64,000 bases of DNA from Scalesia atractyloides. Lineage: Eukaryota; Streptophyta; Magnoliopsida; Asterales; Asteraceae. Under the pieces are notes generated by a model. The model ran no database searches. It saw nothing but the letters and a program-made list of their open reading frames with translations, and was not told where the DNA came from. The position numbers and the translations under genes are program-made. Each line of letters opens with the position of its first letter. Position 1 is the stretch's first letter. Positions 1 through 8,895 of the stretch are shown piece after piece. Location of the stretch: positions 45,905,194 to 45,969,193 of the forward strand of contig CAMTDV010000003.1 in NCBI GenBank assembly GCA_947069175.1. Direction: 5' to 3'.

Positions 1-832
1 TAACTTGGATTGACAATACGAGATGAAAACTCGGAACACTGATCCGAGATGCTTATCTGAAATGGTGATTCGGAATAGTGATCCGAGATGGATTCCAGAT
101 TGTACTATTCTGATCCGACATGGAATCCGGAATAGACTATTCTATGCCCGAAAACATTTTTTCCCCTAAAAATCACACTAGTCTAACCGTGCAAACAGTT
201 TGTCAAGATTGTTTATGGATTAAGTTCTATGTCCGAAAACGTATAACTTCGGTTACGTCAGCTGATTAACTTTCCACCTTCTTTATCCTAACTCAAAACA
301 CTACTGGATCCGAAACAGTAACTCGGATAGTCAATCCGAGATGGAAACTCGGAACAGTGATACGAATTGCTGATCCGAGATAATGATTTGGAACAGTGAT
401 CCGAGATGGACTGTTCTGACCCAAGATGTAATCCGGAATGGACTGCTCTGATCCGAGATGCAATCCGAAATGGACTGCTAGAATCCAAATGCAATCCAAG
501 ATGAACTGTTCAAATCCGAGATGGACTGTTCTGATCTGAATGCAACTCTGATGATCCGAAATGCACTTTTCTGATCCAAAATTCAAGCTTTTCTGATCCG
601 AAATGCAAGCTTTCAATCCGAAATGCTTCACTTTTGATCCGAGATGCAAGTCTCCTATCTGAAATCCCTGGTGTTAATCTGAAACAGTAGCAAACCCTTG
701 AACAACCGTCAAAACTTCAAAACAGCCGTCAATACTTCGAACCAGCCCCCAAAAACGTAAAAAATTCCAACTTTTTTTGCTGAAACGATTCTGAACCAAG
801 CAAAAACAAGAGCCGAATGCTTTGATACCAAA
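1..832 (-). mobile_element. Copia family X, 5' leader (internal region)
   Basis: Internal 5' leader of a minus-strand Ty1/copia element whose 5' LTR lies to its right. Much of 1-660 consists of degenerate short repeats built on CGGAT (plus-strand form: gatccgagatg, aatccgaaatg). Read on the minus strand, the end near 130-290 matches the plus-strand leader at 63380-63520, including a landmark resembling AAAGGTGG.AAGTTAA, so both belong to one family. No gag is reached: the element continues out of the window to the left. Short open frames here simply translate the repeats and are not called as genes. Confidence 0.75.
819..830 (-). other. Primer-binding site of copia X
   Basis: Minus strand reads TGGTATCAAAGC, close to the 3' end of plant initiator tRNA-Met used by most plant LTR retrotransposons (TGGTATCAGAGC). 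It sits 2 bases from the inner LTR edge at 833, which fixes the orientation as minus and the adjacent LTR as the 5' LTR. Confidence 0.75.
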
Positions 833-1312
833 TATAGATCCCCTAATCGGTATGGATCGTCACAGAATCGTCTATCCAATCTAGAGTGTGGAATTCCCTA
901 GATCAGATTTCACAGAAAACCGAACAAGAACAAGAACCAGAACACGAACATACACTTTCAATTTGTCTTCTATTGATTATCTAACACAAGTGTTTACAAT
1001 CAATTCAAGACTCTCTCTTTCAACTCTCTCTGAAGTAATTAGCTAATCCACCAATCAACTGAACAACCTTAACCCTAATGCAAAACTCTCTTTATATAGA
1101 GAAAAGTTTGCAACTAGGCTAGGGTTTTCCTATATGGACTGCAAATGGGTCTAGGCTCAATTCGCCTACCATATGCTATATGACGTCTGATATAGCCCTA
1201 TTACTTCTAATTAACTATTATAAAACTAAACCCGCTAACCGTTTATCATTTTACTAATTACAAAAGATATCCAAAGACAAAATCTAAGCTGTTGTCATAA
1301 ATATCACCAACA
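833..1312 (-). repeat. Copia X 5' LTR (480 bp)
   Basis: On the minus strand it begins TGTTGGTGATATT and ends next to the PBS. The same ends (TGTTGGTGA start, GATTAGGGGA.CTA end) recur in the LTR at 45661-46075 and, at the 3' side only, at 62695-62888. A TATA box lies at 1090-1100 (minus strand TCTATATAAAG). The right flank (taagtgtgtgtaag) continues as LARD internal sequence that is found undisturbed at 16414, so this copia inserted into the LARD. Confidence 0.8.
1090..1100 (-). promoter_or_regulatory. TATA box, copia X LTR
   Basis: TCTATATAAAG on the minus strand, about 210 bp inside the LTR from its 5' edge. An ACGT core (gacgtc) lies upstream near 1181-1186. It is probably the U3 promoter of this LTR. 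Confidence 0.5.
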
Positions 1313-2135
1313 TAAGTGTGTGTAAGAATAATAAAAAATGTGCATGTGTGTGTGTAAGCAAAAGAGTTTGTCTGAATCTGGACAACTCATTGTAAGGAAT
1401 ATTTCGAAAGAGTGCGACCTAAGAGGAAGGTTTTAGTATGACTAAGGATGTATTTTGATAAAAATGAGTGGTCCGCACCATAAGTTAAAGTTATGTCAGT
1501 TCTAAGGCGTAATAGTAAAATCACTTGTGATAGAAAATGTTTATTGGGGAGAAACTAGGATGATAAATATTTAAGGTTTCTAAAAGGTTTTGGCGGTAAT
1601 AGACCGACTAGTTGCAATTTGTGCGTAGATAAGAGTGGAAAATAGCTTTAAAAAAACATAACATTTGACAAGATTGAGCCGGTGGAGACGTTTACCAAAA
1701 TGGATTGAATGTTTTCGCTGATTCACATTAAATAAAGTATTATTTTTGATGTAAAATGTGGTTTGTAAAAAGAAATGTTACTTTTGTTTTAAAATTTGTA
1801 TTTGCAATGAAATTTTCTTGCTCATGTTTTCAGATTTAGATTTGCGTATTTTGAAAAGGTTGTAAAATAGTGAGCTTGCTTTATTTTATTTTATTTATTT
1901 TATTTTATTGATGCTAGAAAAGTCGGGTTTTGAAAATTTTCATATAAAACTAAAATTTTGAAAAGTATTTTAGGAAAGTACTTGTTGGTTTCTTGTTGGA
2001 AATAAAATGTCTTTAGAATGGTAGTATAAAGTGAGTGTGTTTTGGGCAAGTTATGAAAATCGAGGGCAAGAGGTTCGTTTGACCAACTAAGTTGATAGGT
2101 AGCATTTCATAAAGATTTTGAAAAATTGTGAAAGA
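1313..2135 (-). mobile_element. LARD internal region, left piece
   Basis: Non-coding. It matches 16415-18226 by eye, but about 1 kb (equivalent to roughly 16840-17830) is absent here, with the join near 1735. It ends at the gypsy-A insertion. The AAAGA at 2131-2135 is the left target-site duplication. Confidence 0.75.
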
Positions 2136-2318
2136 TGTAACATTTATCGAAAACGGGTTCCCAAACCCGCTCCATTTTGTAATCGAATATCAAGTTATAA
2201 ATGTCACGTTGCGTATTTATGGCTATTTTGATTTTTAATGATACATAATTAATAAACAAACTAAACTATAAAAAGTATAATTGAAAAAAAATAAAAATAA
2301 ACTAATTAAAAATAAAAT

Positions 2319-2399
2319 GTGGCTGCCGGGACTCGAACCCGGGTCGGCCGGGTTGAAACCCAAAGATTTAACACTCACACGCATAACCACTCCGCCACT
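2319..2399 (-). other. tRNA-like module T1 (class II, Leu-like), antisense to the element
   Basis: On the minus strand, GTGGCGGAGTGGTTA resembles the 5' half of a plant Leu/Ser tRNA (D-arm GAGTGGTTA). A long variable-arm region follows, then a T-arm GGGTTCGAGTCCC that closes on GCCAC, which pairs with the initial GTGGC. The putative loop contains TTAA where an anticodon would fall. The acceptor stem is imperfect, so it is more likely a captured or decayed tRNA or SINE head than an active gene. Counterparts occur at 10493, 32843 and 40995. Confidence 0.6.
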
Positions 2400-3245
2400 T
2401 GTTTGTTTTCTGTCAACTCTAGGAAACAAATGAGTCTTATATACAAACTTAGATGAACCGGTTGCGCCAACTGAAAACCGAAATCGGCTATTCAACCGTC
2501 TAAAACGTTTGAATAATCGCTATTTCAGGTTTATAACCGATGCACCGACAATTCCAATCAATTTTGCCTTGAATGAAACTTGAATTCGGGAGTGAATCGG
2601 TTTAATAACCGAAAACTTTCTATTCTTGGATTACTTCCATTCTAGTACTCCTTCGCGACTCACAAACACTCTGCACACCTCCAATTACATTTCCGCACAA
2701 TTTTCAGTCCACCGGAGAAGCTATTTGAACTCGCCGGAAAAATTCTGCAAGTCGCTGGAAAACCGTACTCTTCATCAAAACAGTAAGTCTTTCAATTTCT
2801 TTGTGGTCTAACAATTGTTAAGCTATTTCTAACTCAAACCTTTCAATTGAAATCGAATTCAGACACTGTTATCAGATAATTCCAGTTCACCGGAAAATTT
2901 CTGGAAATCTTTATCTTCGTCTGTGAAACGGTAAGGACCTTCAAACACACTGTTAACGTTTGTTTAGCACTTCAATTTCATGATTAGCTAATCTAAACGA
3001 TTAATTGATTTGCTCAGTTGAAGTTCTTGAAAACAGAGACCGACGGCTTGCCGGAACTCTGTAATAAATCGTTCACCGGTATGTTTACCTCTAATTATCA
3101 TCTCTGCTATCTCATGTTAGTCTGTGCAATGTTTAACAATCGAATTAACAAGATTTAATGGTGTAATCTGCCGTCGGTAAAATCCAACGAAGAAGATGAA
3201 CTGTGATAACATTATAAGTATAATTAAAATTGGTATTTTAAACGG

Positions 3246-3323
3246 GTTAGACACACAGTCCAGCGGTGGACTGTGTGCAAATAATACGCACACGTCACGA
3301 GTTCGATCCCTGATACGCGCACC
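3246..3323 (+). other. tRNA-like module T2 with perfect hairpin
   Basis: Begins gttagacacacag. A perfect hairpin at 3252-3277 has arms CACACAGTCCA and TGGACTGTGTG and loop GCGG. It replaces or overlaps the D-arm (GTCCAGCGGTGGAC resembles an A box). It ends in a T-arm-like B box, CGAGTTCGATCCCTG, and a GCGCACC tail. The spacing between A-like and B boxes is tRNA-like. No convincing acceptor stem was seen. Confidence 0.55.
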
Positions 3324-3412
3324 CTCTATGTAATAAAATGCCTTTTTGATTAAATCTGAACCGGGTTAACTCCGTTAGTTGTTAAGTATAATAAAATTTG
3401 TATATTAACCAA

Positions 3413-3490
3413 GTTAGACACACAGTCCAGCGGTGGACTGTGTGTAACGTTAAAGCGCAGGTCCCGGGTTCGAGACCTGTTAGTGGCACA
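3413..3490 (+). other. tRNA-like module T3 with the same hairpin
   Basis: Same 5' half as T2, with the perfect hairpin at 3419-3444, but a different 3' half: a T-arm-like CCCGGGTTCGAGACC and then a GGCACA tail. The shared front and distinct back suggest duplication followed by divergence or recombination of tRNA-like units. Confidence 0.55.
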
Positions 3491-3581
3491 GGTTCGATGA
3501 ATTAAAATGTTTTTGAAATTAAAAGAATTTTGGATAAATTGAATTAATGTATAAGTATAATTAAAAACAGATTTATTACGG

Positions 3582-3657
3582 GTTAGACACGTAGCTCAGT
3601 TGGTAGAGCTGCGTGCACGCGTACGGGAGGTCTCGGGTTCGAGCCTCACCCAGCGCA
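3582..3657 (+). other. tRNA-like module T4
   Basis: The most tRNA-like of the set. TAGCTCAGTTGGTAGAGC is a canonical D-arm/A box, and 45 bases on, GGGTTCGAGCC is a B box, followed by CCAGCGCA. It starts with the same gttagacac lead-in as T2 and T3, so the first bases were homogenised among the three. The T-stem and acceptor pairing are poor, so function as a tRNA is unlikely. Pol III promoter activity is possible. Confidence 0.6.
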
Positions 3658-4157
3658 TACATATACACGTTCGAACCGGTCAAACAGTCAACGGTCAACG
3701 GTCAACCCAAAAAGTCAACATATTTTTATATTTTTAATTATTTAATTTCATTTAAAAATCAATTAAAAATACTTAAAAATAATGTTTTTAAAGATAGGAA
3801 ATAGCCTTAAACTCACAAAAATATATCTAAAAATTCTATTAAAATCCTTAATAAAATCCACTCATTTACTATATTTTCCGTTATTATTTAGGTTAGTTAA
3901 TTCTCGTTGTTCATCTTTCCAACTCGTGCGCATCTCACCATCTCCAAATCAAACGCACCCAATGTGAGTGAATCTTTACAAATTCCCGTTTTAATCACGT
4001 TTTGGGGTGTATCATGTGTCATGCTATATAATATATTTAAATCATTGTGCATACAACATATCATGAACAAATGTGTATTCAGCTTGTTTCAACTGTTTGT
4101 GTGGTTATTGTTAGATTGAATTTATTATTTTCAGTACATGCAATTTCATAGGCCGCC

Positions 4158-4330
4158 GCTCCCCATTACATTATGAGCATTGAGCATGTTCCCCATTACA
4201 TTATGAGCGTGAACCTGGCGTGCCCACATACGATCGGCTCCGTTTGATTAAGCCTTGATCGCACAGACATTTATCATTTTCAGTACATGCAATACGATCG
4301 GCTCCGTTTGATTGAGCCTTGATCGCACAG
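4158..4330 (+). repeat. Internal direct repeats of the gypsy-A LTR
   Basis: CCCCATTACATTATGAGC occurs twice (about 4163 and 4190), and an approximately 38-bp unit starting ACGATCGGCTCCGTTTGAT occurs twice (about 4229 and 4293). The 3' LTR has both pairs at 12307-12477. Gypsy-B carries related repeats around gctcataggtaatgggga (three copies near 30920-31060). These are structural repeats within the LTR. Confidence 0.7.
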
Positions 4331-4804
4331 TTTCATTCATGTTATTTATTGTATGATGTTGGTATGTTAATGTATGCTATCATGTGTTACTGTATGTTAT
4401 AGTTGTGATTGCATTTGCTACTGCTTGACTATTTACATTTGCTCATTCATGATTATGCACAATTTTTCCTTGATAAACTAACAAGAAAATCAATAATAAA
4501 TGTTTATCTAACAAGGCTCACTCGCCATCTTATGTTGACCCAAAAACCCCCATTTTTACACATGATACAGGTGAACCAGCTGCAGCAAGAAACACTTATG
4601 ATTGGACTAGAAGAATAAAATGAGTTAGAGTTTGGAATTGTTTTGTTTGGTTTATTTTCTTTGTATTGTATGGACATGTTTGGATATTTGGGAATGTAAT
4701 TTGACTTTAATAAATATGAAACATATTAGTAAATATCATGAGCTTTGGTGATAACCCAATTATGCCCCGACTCTTATTCCGTTGCGGGTCGGGGTGTGAC
4801 AGAT

Positions 4805-4822
4805 TGGTATCAGAGCCATGAC
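4805..4822 (+). other. Primer-binding site of gypsy-A
   Basis: TGGTATCAGAGCCATGAC lies three bases after the LTR end and is complementary to the 3' end of initiator tRNA-Met. Confidence 0.9.
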
Positions 4823-5610
4823 TATAGGGATATAGGATAGGTTATTAGACCCTTTGAGCCTATACTATAGTTGATTAGAAACTTATAAGATTTTTGTGTG
4901 TTACATGCCAAATTTCATGATGTTTATATGTTTTATGTTAAATGTTACATTCAATGTTATGCAAGCATGTTCATAAGTATATATTATCATATAATGCCTA
5001 TCATGAATCATATTCTCATAACACATCATATCCATGAAAGCACATACCACATCATGATTGCTTTTACAATGATTTTTGTGTTTTCAAATCTCATCAAAGT
5101 GAGTTCTCATGACGGACATGTAGTAACTGGAAGGGTACCAGTACCGGTAGTCGGAACGTCCTGTCTAGGCTGGCATTTGTATAAATCCAAAATAAAGGAC
5201 CAGTTTGCCTACCTGGGGACTAACGATGAGAGTACGAAGTACCTATTAGGCCAAAGCATGCTATACCAAACGTCGTGTGAGCTAACCCCACTTTGAGTTG
5301 TCATTGTGTCTACACCTTGACACCTTCCGACCATACATCTCGTAAACATATTTGGGGTTTGCATTCGGGTGATGCGAGTGTTAAATCGCCAATACTTATG
5401 TGAATCCTACCAAGCCAATAGTCATGGGGGCCCACATGACTATACAGGTGAAGGTATGGGGGACATTTGAGGCCCAACATGAGCAAACCCAAGACATCCC
5501 ATGGATGTAGTTGCATTATTGATATTTATGTTATTTTCATTTTTCTTAAAGACACATGACACCTAAAAAGACTCCATAAACTCACAATCTTCTTATGTAT
5601 GTTCCTGTAG
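4823..5610 (+). other. Gypsy-A leader between PBS and gag
   Basis: About 790 bp of untranslated leader with no supported gene. It corresponds to 37815-38604 of gypsy-B in reverse. An open stretch of about 130 codons at 4898-5296 is not preserved as a recognisable protein and is not called. Confidence 0.6.
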
Positions 5611-7848
5611 ATGTCGTCCAGACAATAACGAGGGGGTAAAAGATCAGGAAGGTCTCAGGAACGCTTGGCCACACACATCGCGAAACAAATGGCCACGATA
5701 CTGCCTGACATTGTGGTCCAAGTACAACAAGCTCTCGCCACAAATCCCACTAATCCTCCCCAACAACATGACCAGAACATCGGCAACCCTCTTACCAGCA
5801 AGTGCTCATACAAACATTTCAAATCTTGTGATCCTCCTAAATTTGAAGGGACCGAAGGTGTCACTGCTCTCCTCCATTGGTTCGAGGAAATGGAAAACAC
5901 CTTCCTCAACTGCGATTGTCCTGAGGATCGCAAGGTTCGATACGCCACCGGGAGACTATTTGGGGTAGCTCTCACTTGGTGGAATACTGAAAAAGGGAAG
6001 AGGGGAATTAATGATGCAATGGCCTTAACTTGGGAGGAATTAAGGGAAATCATGACTAGGCGTTTCTGTCCTAGGAGTGAAATTAAAAAGTTGGAGGACG
6101 AATTTCATTCTTTAAAGCAGAAGGAGGGAGATCACACCACCTATAACAAGAGGTTCTTAGAGTTGAACCAAATGGTTCCAAATTTGTTTACCCCAACTTA
6201 TCGTTTGATCGAGCATTATATTCGAGGACTTCCCTCGAAAATTCAAGATTCAGTTCTCAGCATTTCACCGATAACACTTGAAGCTGCTATGGAGCTAGCG
6301 ACTGAACTGACCGAGAATCGAATTTGCAACGGGAAGTTTAAGGAAGAGAAAAAGAAATCCCCTGTTGAGGGTCAAACTTCAAACCATTCCGTTCCTCCTC
6401 TAAGTTTGTTAACAAGAGGAAGCGCAACACCAGAAACTTCGCTGTTACGCAAACCAACTCCCCTATTCCTGCTGCACCCATTACCCAAGTCGCTCCTTCA
6501 CCTGCACCATACAAAAGACCATACTCTGCCCCGTTACCAAAATGCAACCGTTGCCAATATCACCATTCTCCTGATTATCCTTGCCACCGGCTGTGGTCGC
6601 GCAGGTCATACTGTTCAAACCTGCCGCATGCCTCAGCGAACGAACCGCCACCAGCCTTCAACCCAAACCCACCAGCAAATAATGGGTCAAGCCCAACAAC
6701 CCCTACTATTACCACCCACCCAACATTTAGCCCAAACATATTACCAACCCAATTATCCTATGGGTCAACCTATGCGGGCTTGCTACAATTGCGGAGACCC
6801 AAGCCATTTCAGAAACACTTGTCCAAGGTTGGTAAACATTATTCATGCTCAGGCCCAAGCCAACCCGGTGAATCAAGCGAACCAAGCTCCTCCACCTGCA
6901 AGAGGAAGAGCTTTCAATATCAACGCTAATCAGGCTAGAGCTGACGGCAATGTGGTTAACGGTACGTTCCTTATAAATGGTAAATATGCATCTATGTTAT
7001 TTGATACTGGTGCGGATAGAAGTTTTGTGTCCTTAGAATTTGAACCTATCTTAGACCAAAATCGGGATAAGCTCATGGAATCCATAACGGTAGAAGTTGC
7101 TGACTGGAAACCAGTTTCATTAAACTCTATTATACGCAACTGTACATTCACTTTAAACGACCACGATTTCTCAGTCGACCTTATTCCTATGAAGCTGGGA
7201 AGTTTTGATATCATAATTGGTATGGACTGGCTCAGTCAACATCAGGCAGAAGTTGTATGTCGTGAAAAATTTATACGTATTCCTCTTTTAAACGGTCAGA
7301 CTCTTCGAATCTTTGGAGAAACCTCGTCGAAGGGGCTCAGCTTAATGTCTTATCTTCAAGCCCAAAAATATCTTCGCAAAAATTACGTCGTGCTTTTAGC
7401 TCATATCATCAAAAAGGGAACCATGGAGAAGAAACTTGAAGACATTCCAGTAGTAAAAGATTTCCCGCAAGTTTTTCCTGATGACATTTCAGGACTTCCT
7501 CCAGTTAGAGAAGTCGAATTCCGTATTGATCTTATACCTGGTGCTACACCAGTTGCAAAGTCTCCTTATAGGTTAGCCCCCTCTGAAATGCAAGAGCTAG
7601 CCAGTCAATTACAAGAGTTGACTGACAAGGGATTCATACGTCCTAGCTCATCGCCTTGGGGTGCACCTGTCCTGTTTGTAAAGAAGAAAGATGGATCGTT
7701 TCGTATGTGCATCGACTACAGAGAGCTCAACAAATTAACAATCAAGAATCGCTATCCTTTACCCCGCATTGATGATCTTCTTGACCAACTTTCAAGGTGC
7801 CAGCTATTTTTCCAAAATCGACCTTCGATCTGGTTATCACCAACTTAG
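5611..7848 (+). pseudogene. Gypsy-A gag, protease and start of RT (broken)
   Basis: The gag ATG at 5611 matches the start in gypsy-B. Codon 6 is TAA (5626-5628), and the frame is then open to 7848. The gag capsid-like region spans about 5800-6340. A first cysteine/histidine motif (CNRCQYHHSPDYPC) near 6540-6585 lies in another frame, so two compensating frameshifts near 6390 and 6590 scramble that part. Further on are CGRAGHTVQTC (about 6592) and a CCHC zinc knuckle, CYNCGDPSHFRNTC, at 6781-6822. The aspartic protease triad DTGAD is at 7003-7017. The RT N-terminus follows, with SPWGAPVLFVKKKDG and YPLPRIDDLLDQL, until a frameshift near 7790. In the family this is one gag-pol polyprotein. Confidence 0.9.
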
Positions 7849-8137
7849 AGTACATGAAGAAGACGTCCCAAAGACCGCATTCCGAACTCGTTATGGTCAT
7901 TATGAATTCATGGTCATGCCATTTGGTTTAACCAACGCTCCAGCAGTCTTCATGGACCTAATGAACAGAGTCTGCAAACCTTATCTTGATCGATTTGTTA
8001 TAGTCTTCATCAACGACATTCTTATTTATTCAAAGTCTAAGTCTGATCATGAGCGTCATCTTCGACTCATCCTTACACTTCTAGAGAATGAAAAGCTTTA
8101 GGCCAAATTCTCCAAATGCGAATTCTGGTTAAAAGAG
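7769..8137 (+). pseudogene. Gypsy-A RT catalytic core (mutated)
   Basis: Continues the RT after the frameshift near 7790: SKIDLRSGYHQLRV, then MPFGLTNAPAVF. The active-site motif reads VFINDILIYS. The first Asp of the IDD pair is Asn (AAC at 8012-8014), whereas gypsy-B and gypsy-E keep IDD. Loss of this metal-binding Asp should abolish polymerisation. The frame then meets TAG at about 8100 (tyrosine in gypsy-B). Confidence 0.9.
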
Positions 8138-8895
8138 GTGCAATTCCTCAGACATGTAGTCAATGACAAGGGAATACATGTCGACCCCTCAAAGATCAAA
8201 GCGGTACAAGAATGGCAAGCTCCACGTACACCAACTGAAGTAAGATCTTTTCTTGGTTTGGCTGGTTATTATCGTCGATTCATTTCAAACTTCTCACGCA
8301 TTGCTGTACCACTCACGGCTTTAACTCATAAGGGAAAACCTTTCATATGGGGACCCAAGCAAGAAGAAGCCTTCCAAACCCTTAAACAAAAACTCTGTGA
8401 TGCACCAATCCTCACTCTTCCTGAAGGTTGTGATGACTTCGTGGTCTATCGCGACGCGTCAGGGCAAGGATTAGGCTGCGTTCTAATGCAAAGAGGAAAA
8501 GTTATAGCTTATGCTTCGAGACAACTCAAGACGCATGAGAAGAACTACACCACCCATGACCTAGAACTTGGAGCCGTTGTGTTCGCTCTTAAGATATGGA
8601 GACATTATCTCTATGGTACTAAGTGTGAAATATACACTGACCACAAGAGTTTCAACATATCTTCAATCAAAAGGAGTTAAACATGAGGCAACGAAGATGG
8701 GTCGAACTTCTAAATGACTACGACTGTGAAATTCGGTACCACCCTGGCAAAGCAAATGTGGTGGCTGATGCACTTAGTCGAAAGGGTTATGCGAACTCCA
8801 TCCGTCTTCTATGTTCGTAAATCATAACTGACATTAAGGATAAAATATGAGAAGCCCAACATGTTTCAGTAACGGAAGATGATGTACGAAAGGAG
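8138..8895 (+). pseudogene. Gypsy-A RT thumb and RNase H (broken)
   Basis: The RT C-terminus (PRTPTEVRSFLGLAGYYRRF) runs into RNase H, with DASGQGLGCVLMQ near 8455 and GKVIAYASRQL. A one-base loss near 8650 (within DHKSLQHIF in gypsy-B) shifts the frame. The rest, HPGKANVVADALSRKG near 8740-8790, is followed by in-frame TAA near 8818 and TGA near 8848 before integrase. RNase H would degrade the RNA strand of the RNA:DNA hybrid during reverse transcription. Confidence 0.85.

Larger units (their letters stand above)
2136..4801 (+). repeat. Gypsy-A 5' LTR (2666 bp)
   Basis: Starts TGTAACATTTATCG and ends GGTCGGGGTGTGACA, directly before the PBS. It is near-identical in layout to 10310-12949. 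It contains four tRNA-like modules (2319-2399 minus; 3246-3323, 3413-3490 and 3582-3657 plus), a run of GTCAA (W-box complement) at 3676-3720, and two pairs of internal direct repeats around 4160-4330. Reading frames of about 60 codons occur in both LTRs but only because the LTRs are copies of each other. Confidence 0.95.

Noticed and set aside
288..649. Frames of 68 and 118 codons in the copia X leader
   Set aside because: They translate the CGGAT repeats in two frames; the peptides are repeats of the DNA words, not a protein.
2626..2811. A 61-codon frame repeated in both gypsy-A LTRs (also at 10798-10983), and another at 3782-3967 / 11928-12113
   Set aside because: They are repeated only because the LTRs are duplicates; the frames are not kept in the gypsy-B LTRs and show no domain.
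3582..3657. Functional tRNA gene at T4
   Set aside because: D-arm and B box are good, but acceptor and T stems do not pair well, and identical copies lie in dead LTRs; kept only as a tRNA-like module.
4898..5296. 132-codon frame in the gypsy-A leader
   Set aside because: Its counterpart in gypsy-B (about 38238-38552, other strand) is shorter and not conserved as protein; leader sequence only.
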